Of a DNA stretch of 64,000 bases, positions 35,001-44,291 are shown in pieces. Within the stretch, counting starts at the first letter, position 1; the number at the start of each line of letters is the position of its first letter. The translations under genes were made by a program, and so were the position numbers. Where the stretch lies: positions 1 through 64,000 of the forward strand of contig CAYWIM010000001.1 in assembly GCA_964458325.1 (NCBI GenBank), read 5' to 3'. The notes beneath the pieces were generated by a model. It ran no database searches and was not told the origin of the DNA. It worked only from the letters and a program-made list of their open reading frames with translations. This DNA comes from JAGMXM01 sp964458325. GTDB taxonomy: Bacteria > Verrucomicrobiota > Verrucomicrobiia > Limisphaerales > UBA1319.

Positions 35001-35591
35001 ACGACGGCGCCTCATCCCAACGCCAGCCGCGGCCAGCTCTCCGTGAATCAGACGAACCTCGCGGCGTGGGCGGCGGTGCTGGGCGGCGTGTCGGTCGTGA
35101 GCAATGCGCCGGCGTCGGGTTTTCGGTCGAATGTCCTGACGGAGCTGTTCATCGAGCCGGACTCCGATGCGGTCCGGACGATGGTCCAAGACATCATGAA
35201 CGCTCGGAGGATGCGTCCGAGCGGTTCATTCGACGCGGTGGGCCAGGTGCTGGCTGCGCCGGCGTTATCGGTGGCTTCCCCGTATTTGAATCGGGGGGAT
35301 GCGAACCTGCCGGACGCCGCGGTGGAGCGGATCCCGCAGCAGATCATGTCGCTGCTGAAGCTGGGCGAGCCGCGGGTGGCGGTCTACGTGTTTGGGCAGG
35401 CGCTGAGGCCGGCCGACCGCTCGCTGGTGGTGGCGCCGGGCCAGCCTTATCATCTGCTCTGCACGAATTACCAGATTACCGCCGAGGTCGCCGCCAAGCA
35501 CGTGCTGCGGTTCGAGTATGGGCCGGTCTCGACCAACGTGACTCGGGTTCAAGTGATCCCCGAACGGTACCAATTTCTGTCGAACGAGTGA
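32019..35591 (+). CDS. Large PilX/GspK-like protein, Verru_Chthon cassette A-like
   Basis: 1190 residues. The N-terminus RGVALVVTLIMLSVVTFMTVAFLALSRRERASV is a membrane helix with a preceding Arg-Gly, typical of PilX/GspK-type proteins that lack the prepilin Glu. The rest is a very long Asn/Thr-rich extracytoplasmic domain with recurring TNxPL and YPTNF-like stretches. This matches, by shape and gene order, the A member of the Verru_Chthon cassette, whose size and N-terminus are like this; that recognition is from memory. It is probably exported across the inner membrane and held by the pseudopilus tip. It ends 15 bp before the giant protease gene. Confidence 0.72.
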   Translation: MNRSAQRGVALVVTLIMLSVVTFMTVAFLALSRRERASVTVTTDQATASRMADIAVAQAQAEIVSRILARSNAFQFDFLVSTSYYQPAGFSPGVAHPENVHYERRADGNMLTEIDRIQNIANLQYHARPPVYIRTNSNLSAPLDFRFYLDFNRNGWFETNGPGLELDAQGRPIAGLSNFFVGDPEWRGILERPELPHSSSNRFVGRLTYLVLPLGKALDFNYIHNQAKRPINPAADGFARNQGPGTWEINLAAFLRALNTNQWDYLYRPALNQVSGGAAFSNATDILRYRYTNDYRGLASVASLFGPMGAVEHALDFVDGYSDGPRQTNTFPLLIDNDMPDRPWPGSDNPRLYGDVQELLDPFKTSIDFTNRLMTTFNRVNRLTSYDRYTLYRLLAQMGLDSDPEWSDKIHLNYRNDPGFTPTNFAAWPPLAFFTNAADRLLRRQLGLSLTNIPLYPTNFYSAPVHQLLQMAANIYDATTNRVWNGSTNLPSVFRPVFMYDGTNVFISGYVEATNTFFTNTWLDLNLAAHRNLLVENNGVLRSNVNLFGVPVVIGAKKGYPNFNEFSLQTAVLVSRKLEVRKPAPIARPNQTNQLYVMGISNVFGLEAWNSYTQTYARPIILRVTNVFTLTLLTNGVPFNRWSNVVSMATNVPAGTWAGQDFRLPLHTNVITLSNAAYSARLGRFLPNTVFEVNTNYDVPQWELGITNRLQYVALDPASARVIDFVNLENLTAGIDITAELIGNQSMLGGGEPSQAGSFWLTNRLGGGLQGVTIGVLNQINESLGQSGATNNALWQEYSQDPVSGFTKEKAIELFRVFVGLGPRNPARYPLVQMQTELGNSTSRQAPYSPVRKLYMNSTWQVNDPLVHYTWEDLLDLERTNNIQYAIPPTSTPTNSNLGAVNRRYRPWGGNPNISSDTNAYNTALKDPMVRQSDDWDFPTNKFPNVGWLGRVHRGTPWQTVYLKSSVAESNAWFFWSINPLSHPTNDWRLFDLFTTAPHPNASRGQLSVNQTNLAAWAAVLGGVSVVSNAPASGFRSNVLTELFIEPDSDAVRTMVQDIMNARRMRPSGSFDAVGQVLAAPALSVASPYLNRGDANLPDAAVERIPQQIMSLLKLGEPRVAVYVFGQALRPADRSLVVAPGQPYHLLCTNYQITAEVAAKHVLRFEYGPVSTNVTRVQVIPERYQFLSNE

Positions 35592-35606
35592 TATCTTCCG
35601 CCGCCT

Positions 35607-38600
35607 ATGAGCCGTTCCAACCACATCCGATCGATCGCGCTGCTGGTGGGGCTGTCGGCCGCCGGCCTGGCCTGGTGGCTCTCCACGCGCCCCCCGGGTA
35701 GCGACCGGCTGAACGCCGGCTCGGAACCCATCCGCACCGGATCCCAATTCGCCGCGGATTCCGCCGCATCGGCGAGCGCAGACGTTGCGTCGCGCCTGCT
35801 GACGCCGCCATCCATGGCCCATGCGCCGACGTCGGCCGTGCACGCGGCCGCCGGTCCGGATGCGGGGGCGGATCGTTACCGGATTCGGAACACAGCGCAG
35901 CCGCTGCGGGAGCTGGCGCGGCTGGAGACCGCCTTGCTGCTTCGGAACGCGTGGATTGATACGGCGGCGCCGGGATCGGTGGACGTGCCGGCGCACCTGC
36001 GGGCCGGGGAAGGCGCCGCCAGCTACCTGGTCCAGGCTCGAGGCGCCATCGACGCCGCCTTCCGGCGGCAGCTGGATGAAGCCGGGGCTCGAATCGTCTC
36101 CTACATCCCGCACAATGCGTATCTGGTTCGCGTGGATGCCTCGGGCGCGCGCCGTCTATCGGGGATGGATCGGACGCAAGCCGTGCTGCCGTTCGATCCG
36201 TATTACAAACTCGAGCCGGAGCTGTTGTCCTGGGCGGTGAACGGGCGTTCCCTGCCGGAAGCGACTCAGCTCGAGCTGGTGCTGTTCGAGGATGCGGCGG
36301 AGGCGGGGATGGCGGCGTTGCGCGACCTGGGAATCGAGCCAGGCGAACGGGTCCGGACGCCCTTCGGCCCGCGGGTGACGGTGGAGCCGCCGGTGGCGGG
36401 TTGGCTGGCGGTGGTCCGCCTGGACGCGGTGCAGACCGTCGAGGTCCGCCGCTCGCGCGCGTGGGCGAACGACTTGATTCGGCCGAGGCTGGGGATGGCG
36501 CCGGATCCGGCGGCCACCACGAACTATCTGGGCCTGACCGGGACCAACGTGCTGGTGAGCATCAACGATTCGGGCATTGACGCGGCGCATCCGGATCTGG
36601 CCGGCCGCGTGCGTGCGCCGAGTCCGGCCAGCCTGATCGACCGGGTCGGGCATGGGACTCACGTGGCGGGCACGATTGCCGGCAGCGGCGCCCAGTCGGC
36701 GACCGTAACCAATGCGATCGGCTCGCCGACCAATGCGAACTTCCGGGGCATGGCGCCGGCGGCCACCCTGTTCATCCTGCCGGTCGACCTGACGGCAGGC
36801 CCGCAGAGCTCGGACCCGTATCTGCAGGAATCCGCGGCACGGACGAACGCATTCATCTCGAACAACAGCTGGAACTACACGGGGGTATTCGAATATGACT
36901 CCTCGGCGGCCAGCTACGACGCGGCGACGCGCGATGCGCTGCCTGGGGAGCCGGGATCGCAGCCGGTGCTGTTCGTCTGGGCGGCCGGCAATGAAGGGAC
37001 GGGGAGTATGGATGGCAGCGGCGGGCAGCCGGATACGATCCTTTCTCCGGCGACCGCCAAGAACGTGATCACCGTGGGCGCGCTGGATCATTATCGGCAG
37101 ATCACCAACGAAGTGGCTTCGACCGGGGCCGATGGCCTGACAAGCACGAATCAGCCGTTTCTGGCGAGCACGGACAGCGCGACCCAAGTGGCGCCGTTTT
37201 CGGGCCGGGGCAACGTGGGCATCGGACTGGAGGGCGAGTTTGGCCGGTTCAAGCCTGACGTGGTCGCTCCGGGGGCGTTCGTGGTGTCGATGCGATCGAA
37301 GGATTACGCGCCGGATCCGGATCCGGAGGCGCCGCTGACGACTCGATACGAGAACCAGCAGGTGGCGCCGGCAGCGCTGGTCAACTATTACATCTTGGTT
37401 CCCGAGAACGCGAATCGGGTCGAGATCGGGCTGGAGTTGCCGGGGGGCGGTTCCAGCGCCCGCCCCGGTCTCCCTATTTTCGTGCGCCAGAATGATTTCG
37501 CGGGGCCGGACAACTACGACCTGATCGACATCGACCAAGTGACTTTATCGCCCGCCAACGGGCTTGAACCCGGCCACTGGTATTTCAGCGTAGGCAACTA
37601 TGGGACGGACTGGGTGAACTATATCGCGGTCGTGACGGTGTGGGTGTCGCAGGGAGATGAGGGCCGGGACGCTGTGCTCGAGGAGATGGATGCCGGCCTG
37701 GCGCCGTATTATCGGTACAACTCCGGCACGAGCCAGGCGGCGCCTGCGGTTTCGGGGATGCTGGCGCTGATGAAGGAGTTTTTCGAGCAGCGTCTGCCCG
37801 CCAGCCTGCGCCACGCGAACAGCCCAGCCCTGATGAAGGCGCTGTTGATCAACGGATCCAGATCGACCGATCCCCGCTACGATCTCTCCCCGAAACAAAC
37901 CCTGAATGCCCAAGGGTGGGGGGTTGTGAATCTGACGAACTCGCTTCCGGCGTCGGTGATGAGCGGCGGGGACGCGAGCCAGGCGCCCCTGCAGTATGTC
38001 GACCAGAGCCCGACCAACGCGGTGGCCACGGGCCAGAGCCGCGCCTGGCAGCTGGCGCTGACCTCCGACGCGCAGAACCTTCCGCTTCGGGTCACGCTGG
38101 TGTGGACCGATCCCCCCGGCAATCCGAGCGCGGGCATCAAGCTGGTCAACGACCTGGACCTGATGGTGTCCGAAGGGACGAATCGGATCTATTTCGGGAA
38201 CGACATCGCGGTGGAGAGCGATTACAACCAGGCCTTCGACACGACGAACAGCCTTGTGCCTTCGGATTTCGTGAACAACATCGAGAACGTCTTTGTGCGG
38301 GAGCCGCTGGCCACCAACTACACCATCCGCGTCCTCGGCCGCCGCGTCAACGTCAACGCCGTGACCGAGCATCCGGACGATGTTGTGCAGGATTTCGCGC
38401 TGGTGGTGTCGGTGGGCAACCTCGAGCTGACCAACGCATTCACCCTGGCGCCGATGGATGAGGAGTTCGAGCGGCATCCGCTGGTGAGCCTGACCAACGG
38501 CATTCCGCTGTTGGATCAGCGAGTCGGGGCGAACTCGCCGCTGATCGGCTGGCCCCTGGGCGCGACCAACCAGTGGAATTTCTATGTCTTCACCAACCTG

Positions 38601-41600
38601 GTGGATACCAACTCGGCTGTCGTGCTGACCAACGGGACCAACGTGGCGTTCATCACGTTCACCCCGCCGAACCTGTCCAGGCCGAGGCAGCGCGAGGCGG
38701 ACATTGACCTTTACGTGTCGAAGAATCCGGCGCTGACCAACCTCGATGCGGGGGTGGTGGCCGCTGCCGACCGTGCCACGAAGCGCGGAGGCACCGAGGT
38801 GATCGCTTACACCAACGCCGCGCTGGGAGATATCTTTTACATCGGGGTGAAGTCCGAGGACCAGCAGGCCGCCGAATTCGACATGGTGGTTCTTTCCTCC
38901 GACCAGCCGTTCGATGAGGAGCAGGACGGCAACCGGATCCTGCATGGGATGCCGGTGAACGTCCCGATCCCGGATGGCTCGCCCGACGAACCGAAAGCCG
39001 CGCTGATGTTCGCGGTGGGTCTGGTGCCGTTCGACATCGGGCGCGTCGTGGTGACCAACGTGATCGCGCATGAGAACCTGGGCGATCTGGTGGGCAATCT
39101 CAGCCATGACTCGTCGTATGTGATCCTGAACAACCACTCCCTCAATTCCGGCAACCTCGGGGGCACCAACGTCTTCATCTACGACGATGCCAACCAGGGG
39201 GATGTCTTTTTCAGCCAGCCCACCGACGGGCCGGGCAGCCTGGGCGATTTCATCGGCGGCAGCTCGGCGGGGGTTTGGATTCTGACCATGGTGGACGATG
39301 CGCTGACCGCGACCGGGATGGTGGCGAACCTCGAGATCCGCGTCGAGCCCAGCAGCGCGCTCGACGGCCTGCTCGGCACCGTCGAGGCGAACAGCTTCGA
39401 TTACTACTACGTCGATGTCCCGGTCGAGGCCACCAACCTCACCGTCACGGTGTGGGACATGGATCCGTCGGCGCCGCTGGATGTCTACGTGCGGCGCGGC
39501 GATTACCCGACCTTGAACGACTACGACAAGAAGGCGGGGATCGAGCCGCCGACGGGGACGCTGGCCCTGGGCTTGCTGGACGCGCCGCCGCTGCGGCCCG
39601 GACGATACCACATCGGCGTTTTCAATCCCAATCCATTCCCGGTCACCTACCGGATCAACACCGAGCTCGAATACAATCTGTCGGGCAACTTCCTCCAGAC
39701 CTTCCAGCCCACCAACCTTCCGCCGGCTCTGGCGGACGACGCATTGACCCGGGTGACCAACACGGTCCCGGTGGATCTGCAGATCGTCGACGTGCGAGTC
39801 GGGCTGCGCATCGATCATCCTCGAGTGTCGGATCTGAGCCTGCATCTGGTCAGCCCGGAGGGGACGCGGCTGCTGCTGGTGGAGAATCGAGGCCAACCGG
39901 ATGGCGATTCCATCGGCGTCTCGACCACCAACGGGCTGCTGACCTACCTGACCTTGACCGAGAACACGAACCTGACGACGATGCCCATCAAGTTCGGGCA
40001 GGCGCCATTCGTGAACACTCTCAACCGGCAGCTTCTATTCACGAACGATTGGGAGGGCGTGGCGCCGGGCGATTACCTGGCCGGGGCCCTGGGGCTGGAG
40101 GGATGGGCGGTCCAGACCAATTCCGTCACGGTCGCCAGCGATCCGGCCGAGGCATTGCAGGGGACGAACGTGCTCGCGCTGGGCCGAGGGGCGATCGGCC
40201 GTTCGATCGCCGTGCAGCCGGGGCGGCTCTATGCGCTGGATTTCGCGCACCGGCGCGCGCCGCATCTGACCAATCTGGTGGCCTGGTGGCTGGCGGAAGA
40301 CAATGCCGAGGATGGGGCCGGCGATCTGGATGGGCGGTTCATCGGCCGATCGGTCTACCGGGCCGGGATGGCGGGCCGCGCGTTCGATTTCGATGGGATC
40401 AACGATCTGGTCAGCATCCCGCGGTCTTCGGTTCTGTCCAGCCGCAGCTTCACGCTCGAGGCGTGGATCCATCCCGACGACACCGATGTGCCGCGTCCGC
40501 TGATCGAGTTCAACGACGGCATCAACCGGGCGGGCCTGCATCTGTGGATCAACCTGGCTGCGGATCGGACCAACGGCAGCCCGGGGGCGGTTCATCTGAA
40601 CGTGCGGGACGCGGCCGGGGTGCCTCACATTCTGGTGACGCCGCCCGGCATTCTGATCTCGAACCAGTGGACGCACGTGGCGGCGACATTCGACCAGGCG
40701 ACCTTCCAGGCGGCGATTTACGTCAACGGCACCAACGCGCTGGCGGGGGGCGTCCCGGTAGTATTGCCGCTGAACACGCCGCGGACGGCGGAGGCGCTCT
40801 GGCTGGGCTATCGTCCCGCCAGCAGCGCGGATGGGATGGCGGGGCGCCGATTTGCGGGCGGCATGGACGAAGTGGGTCTGTTCAACCGCGCCCTGACCGA
40901 GGCCGAGGTGGCCTCGATCGTCCAGGCAGGGCCCTCGGGCAAATGCGGCCTCGCCGCTCCGCCCGATGCCTGCCCGGTGAGCGGCACGGTTCTGATCCCC
41001 GGCTTGGCCACGAACACGTTTGCGGGCGGCGACCTGTGGGCGACCAACCGGCTCGAGTTCGTCGCCAACGGCACTCGGGCCGACCTCGTCGTGTATGGAA
41101 ACGAGTCTGGTTTGTGGCTGGATGGCTTCTGGCTGGAAGAGATCCAGAGCGACAGCTTCTATCTGCCCGAGGAATCGATGACGGTGCTTCGCGATGAATA
41201 CAGCCTGGGAGATTGGATCCTGGAGATCCGCGACACGCGAGCGGGGCCGGAGCCGGCCCAGGCGCCGCGGATCATCGATTGGCGGCTGCAATTCATCCTG
41301 GCGACGCCCGGCCAGACTGCCGTGGGCCTGACCAACGGCCTGCCCTACACCGATGTCGTGAGCGGCTCGGAAATCCGGTTCTTCTACGTGGACGTCCCGC
41401 GGGCGGCCCGGTTCGCCACGAACGAGCTGTCCGGCGCCGGCGATCTGATCCTGCTGGGCGATCGGCGAGGGCTGCCTTCGGGGGATCCGCTCTATGACGA
41501 GTATTACGTGGACCAGCTCGGCTTCGGCATGGGCGAGTATCTGCTGCTGAGCACGAACCGTCCGCCGAGCGCCCCGCTCCAGCCCGGGCAGCGCTATTAC

Positions 41601-44291
41601 CTGGGCGTCCAGAACAGCAATCCCAACCAGACCAACGTCTTTACCATTCGCGTCACGTTCGACCAGGTGGACATCTTCCTGCCGCAGGTTCCTGTGTTGA
41701 CCAACGGCATCCCGGTGACCGCCACGATCACCAACGGCGCGGGGCTGAATTACTATCAGTACAACGTCTCGACGAACGCCGGCGCGGTTCTGTTCGAGCT
41801 GTTCCCGGTCAATGGCGACGCGAACCTGGTGGTGAGGAAGGGGGAGCTGGTTGCGGATCCGCTGCCGACGCTGACCCGGAACGACTATCGCAGCATGAAT
41901 CCGGGCACCAACACCGACCAGGTGATCGTCCTGACCAACTCGATCCCGGTTCCGCTTACGCCAGGGATTTGGTATCTGGGCGTCGCCAACTTCGAGACGT
42001 TCCCGGTGACCTACCGGCTGATGGCCACCGAAACCCCCATGCCGCCCGTCCACATTATCACGCTCACCAATGCGATCCCGCTGGATTATCGGGTCAACCC
42101 GGGGACGATCACGAATTTCTTCCATTTCCCGATCACGCGGACCAACGAGACCGCTCGGTTCCAGCTCTACAACTTGAGCGGTGCGGCCGATCTGCTGCTG
42201 GCATTCGAGCGGCTGCCGTATATCAACGATCGCGATGCGGGCGGGTTCCTGCCGGGCCGGCAGCCGGAGCTGATCATCATCAGCACCAACCCGATTCCGC
42301 CGGTGGTGACGACGCCGATCCCGTTCAGCGGACCGCCCGTGGTGGTCAGCAACCAGCTCTGCCTGGCCTGGGACACGGTCCCCGGATTCAATTATGTGGT
42401 GGTGGGCCGGACGAACATCACCGATCCAGCCTGGGACACCGTCTCGCCTCTGCTCACCGCGGACCAGACCTCGATGACGTTCTGCCTGGATATGCCCAGT
42501 CCATACAGCTTTTTCCTGGTGATCCAGACCACGTTCAACGGGATCAATCTGAGCCTGCCGCAGCTCAATGGGAACTGGTATCTCGCGGTGGTGAACCGGG
42601 AAAGCGCGCCGATCGACTTCACGATTCGTGCGACGGTGGTTCCGCCGATGATCCAGCTGGAGAACGGCGTGGCGGTGGAGGGCAGGATGGAGGGGGGGCC
42701 GGACTGGCAGTACTTTACTTATGACGTCACGAGCGATGCCACGGCGGTCATGTTCGAGGCCGTGCCTGTCCTCGGAGACATTGGCCTGTATGCGCGCCGG
42801 GAATTGCCGGGCGAAACGGAGCCGTGGCCGACGACGGCGCAGTTCGATGTCGAGAGCAACCAGCCCCGAGCCAATCCGGAGCAGATCATCCTGATGACGA
42901 ATTCGGTTCCGGTCGCACTCGAGCCCGGCCGATGGCACCTGGGGGTCTACAATCCGAACAGCGCGCCCGTGGGCTTTTGGATCCGGGCGTCGGAATTCAC
43001 GTTTCCGCTGCCTTCGATCCAGCCGCTGACGAATTTCGTGGCGGTCACCAACCAAATCTCGGTGGCATCCGAACCGCAATACTACTCGTTTGCGGTGACG
43101 AGCAATGCGGTGCAGGTGTTGTTCGAGACCTTGGGCGCCGACGGGAACGTGGATCTGTATGTGCGCCGGGGCCTGCCATTGCCGGGGCCCGGCCTGGCCG
43201 ATTACGCGGGCACCAACTCCGGCGCGGCCGCCGAGCAAATCCTGGTGCTGCCGGATTCGATCCCTGTGGCGCTTGCCCCCGGCCAATGGTACCTGGCGAT
43301 CACGAACGCCGATGCGCAGTTGGTGAGCTACGCCGTTCGGGCTTCCGAAGTGACGGCGAATGTCATCACGATCACCAACGGAGTTGATTTCACGGGCGTT
43401 GTGGGATCGCCGGGCGCGCCGGTCGAGTTCTATCACTTCCGGATCGCGGAGACGAATGCGGCTGCCGCATTCACGTTGGAGGATCTGAGTGGGAATGCCG
43501 ATCTGCTGCTGCGCCAGTGGGATTTCCCGTTCGGCACAAATTATCATCTGGGCAGCTTTGCGGCTTCGACGAACGCGGAGGTCATGATTCTGCGGACGAA
43601 TATCTGGATCCAATCCTATGCTGCCGATTCGATCCAGGGGTCTTGTCTGGAGTGGGGTTCGCTGGCGGGGATTGAGTATCAGGTTCAAGGGCGCACGAAC
43701 CTGACCGATCCGGTTTGGGTCGATCTGTCGCCGCGGCTGACTGCGGGGGGGCCGATCACCCGCTACTGCGTCGATCCGACCAACGGCTGCCAGTTCTTCC
43801 GGGTGGCCGAGCATTGGACCAATCGCCCGGTGCGCGTGCAACCCAATCTCAACGGGGATTGGTATCTGCTGGTGACGCCGCAGGATACGGGTCCCATCCA
43901 ATTCAAGCTGCGAGGGGTGGTCCGGCCGCCGATGGAATCGGTGGCTGGGGGCGCCCCGCTGACCGGCCAGGTGGTTTCCGCCGGCGGCTGGCGCTATTTC
44001 GAGTACGTGGCAGGCGGCGGCCTCGCCCAAGTGCGATTCGAGGCGGCGCCGGCGGCCGATGACATCCGGCTTTTCGTTCGGTATGGGACGCCCGGCTCGT
44101 TCGAGCCCTGGCCCTTGGAGACGCGGTTCGATTACATGAGCGACATGCCTGGGCCGGTCATGGAAGCCGTCCAGATCGATTCCGATTCGGCGCCGGCGCC
44201 GCTGGCGTCGGGCCCGTGGTATCTGGGTGTGCAGTCCGTGGGGGCCCGCGACGCCACGTTCACCCTCGAGGTGGTCGAGACCGGCCCATGA
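35607..44291 (+). CDS. Giant secreted S8 (subtilisin-family) multidomain protein
   Basis: 2894 residues. A signal peptide (SIALLVGLSAAGLAWWL) opens the chain. The subtilisin core has Asp321 in SINDSGID, His349 in GHGTHVAGT and Ser709 in GTSQAAPAVSG, so the catalytic triad is intact. After it come a P/HomoB-type domain (VDLQIVDVRVGLRIDHPRVSDLSLHLVSPEGTR, about 1390-1480), a LamG domain (WWLAEDNAEDG...SFTLEAWIHPDD, about 1552-1770), and repeated pre-peptidase C-terminal-type domains. Those share blocks such as TNGIPV, YYQYNVSTN, VRKGxLxAxP and PxxGIWYLGV. It is an extracellular protease with adhesion-like modules. It follows the pseudopilin cassette by 15 bp and overlaps the PfkB gene by 4 bp, so it is probably co-transcribed with the cassette. 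Confidence 0.85.
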   Translation: MSRSNHIRSIALLVGLSAAGLAWWLSTRPPGSDRLNAGSEPIRTGSQFAADSAASASADVASRLLTPPSMAHAPTSAVHAAAGPDAGADRYRIRNTAQPLRELARLETALLLRNAWIDTAAPGSVDVPAHLRAGEGAASYLVQARGAIDAAFRRQLDEAGARIVSYIPHNAYLVRVDASGARRLSGMDRTQAVLPFDPYYKLEPELLSWAVNGRSLPEATQLELVLFEDAAEAGMAALRDLGIEPGERVRTPFGPRVTVEPPVAGWLAVVRLDAVQTVEVRRSRAWANDLIRPRLGMAPDPAATTNYLGLTGTNVLVSINDSGIDAAHPDLAGRVRAPSPASLIDRVGHGTHVAGTIAGSGAQSATVTNAIGSPTNANFRGMAPAATLFILPVDLTAGPQSSDPYLQESAARTNAFISNNSWNYTGVFEYDSSAASYDAATRDALPGEPGSQPVLFVWAAGNEGTGSMDGSGGQPDTILSPATAKNVITVGALDHYRQITNEVASTGADGLTSTNQPFLASTDSATQVAPFSGRGNVGIGLEGEFGRFKPDVVAPGAFVVSMRSKDYAPDPDPEAPLTTRYENQQVAPAALVNYYILVPENANRVEIGLELPGGGSSARPGLPIFVRQNDFAGPDNYDLIDIDQVTLSPANGLEPGHWYFSVGNYGTDWVNYIAVVTVWVSQGDEGRDAVLEEMDAGLAPYYRYNSGTSQAAPAVSGMLALMKEFFEQRLPASLRHANSPALMKALLINGSRSTDPRYDLSPKQTLNAQGWGVVNLTNSLPASVMSGGDASQAPLQYVDQSPTNAVATGQSRAWQLALTSDAQNLPLRVTLVWTDPPGNPSAGIKLVNDLDLMVSEGTNRIYFGNDIAVESDYNQAFDTTNSLVPSDFVNNIENVFVREPLATNYTIRVLGRRVNVNAVTEHPDDVVQDFALVVSVGNLELTNAFTLAPMDEEFERHPLVSLTNGIPLLDQRVGANSPLIGWPLGATNQWNFYVFTNLVDTNSAVVLTNGTNVAFITFTPPNLSRPRQREADIDLYVSKNPALTNLDAGVVAAADRATKRGGTEVIAYTNAALGDIFYIGVKSEDQQAAEFDMVVLSSDQPFDEEQDGNRILHGMPVNVPIPDGSPDEPKAALMFAVGLVPFDIGRVVVTNVIAHENLGDLVGNLSHDSSYVILNNHSLNSGNLGGTNVFIYDDANQGDVFFSQPTDGPGSLGDFIGGSSAGVWILTMVDDALTATGMVANLEIRVEPSSALDGLLGTVEANSFDYYYVDVPVEATNLTVTVWDMDPSAPLDVYVRRGDYPTLNDYDKKAGIEPPTGTLALGLLDAPPLRPGRYHIGVFNPNPFPVTYRINTELEYNLSGNFLQTFQPTNLPPALADDALTRVTNTVPVDLQIVDVRVGLRIDHPRVSDLSLHLVSPEGTRLLLVENRGQPDGDSIGVSTTNGLLTYLTLTENTNLTTMPIKFGQAPFVNTLNRQLLFTNDWEGVAPGDYLAGALGLEGWAVQTNSVTVASDPAEALQGTNVLALGRGAIGRSIAVQPGRLYALDFAHRRAPHLTNLVAWWLAEDNAEDGAGDLDGRFIGRSVYRAGMAGRAFDFDGINDLVSIPRSSVLSSRSFTLEAWIHPDDTDVPRPLIEFNDGINRAGLHLWINLAADRTNGSPGAVHLNVRDAAGVPHILVTPPGILISNQWTHVAATFDQATFQAAIYVNGTNALAGGVPVVLPLNTPRTAEALWLGYRPASSADGMAGRRFAGGMDEVGLFNRALTEAEVASIVQAGPSGKCGLAAPPDACPVSGTVLIPGLATNTFAGGDLWATNRLEFVANGTRADLVVYGNESGLWLDGFWLEEIQSDSFYLPEESMTVLRDEYSLGDWILEIRDTRAGPEPAQAPRIIDWRLQFILATPGQTAVGLTNGLPYTDVVSGSEIRFFYVDVPRAARFATNELSGAGDLILLGDRRGLPSGDPLYDEYYVDQLGFGMGEYLLLSTNRPPSAPLQPGQRYYLGVQNSNPNQTNVFTIRVTFDQVDIFLPQVPVLTNGIPVTATITNGAGLNYYQYNVSTNAGAVLFELFPVNGDANLVVRKGELVADPLPTLTRNDYRSMNPGTNTDQVIVLTNSIPVPLTPGIWYLGVANFETFPVTYRLMATETPMPPVHIITLTNAIPLDYRVNPGTITNFFHFPITRTNETARFQLYNLSGAADLLLAFERLPYINDRDAGGFLPGRQPELIIISTNPIPPVVTTPIPFSGPPVVVSNQLCLAWDTVPGFNYVVVGRTNITDPAWDTVSPLLTADQTSMTFCLDMPSPYSFFLVIQTTFNGINLSLPQLNGNWYLAVVNRESAPIDFTIRATVVPPMIQLENGVAVEGRMEGGPDWQYFTYDVTSDATAVMFEAVPVLGDIGLYARRELPGETEPWPTTAQFDVESNQPRANPEQIILMTNSVPVALEPGRWHLGVYNPNSAPVGFWIRASEFTFPLPSIQPLTNFVAVTNQISVASEPQYYSFAVTSNAVQVLFETLGADGNVDLYVRRGLPLPGPGLADYAGTNSGAAAEQILVLPDSIPVALAPGQWYLAITNADAQLVSYAVRASEVTANVITITNGVDFTGVVGSPGAPVEFYHFRIAETNAAAAFTLEDLSGNADLLLRQWDFPFGTNYHLGSFAASTNAEVMILRTNIWIQSYAADSIQGSCLEWGSLAGIEYQVQGRTNLTDPVWVDLSPRLTAGGPITRYCVDPTNGCQFFRVAEHWTNRPVRVQPNLNGDWYLLVTPQDTGPIQFKLRGVVRPPMESVAGGAPLTGQVVSAGGWRYFEYVAGGGLAQVRFEAAPAADDIRLFVRYGTPGSFEPWPLETRFDYMSDMPGPVMEAVQIDSDSAPAPLASGPWYLGVQSVGARDATFTLEVVETGP

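Noticed and set aside
40035..44030. A 1331-codon minus-strand open frame
   Set aside because: Arg/His/Pro-rich antisense shadow of the giant subtilisin-family gene.
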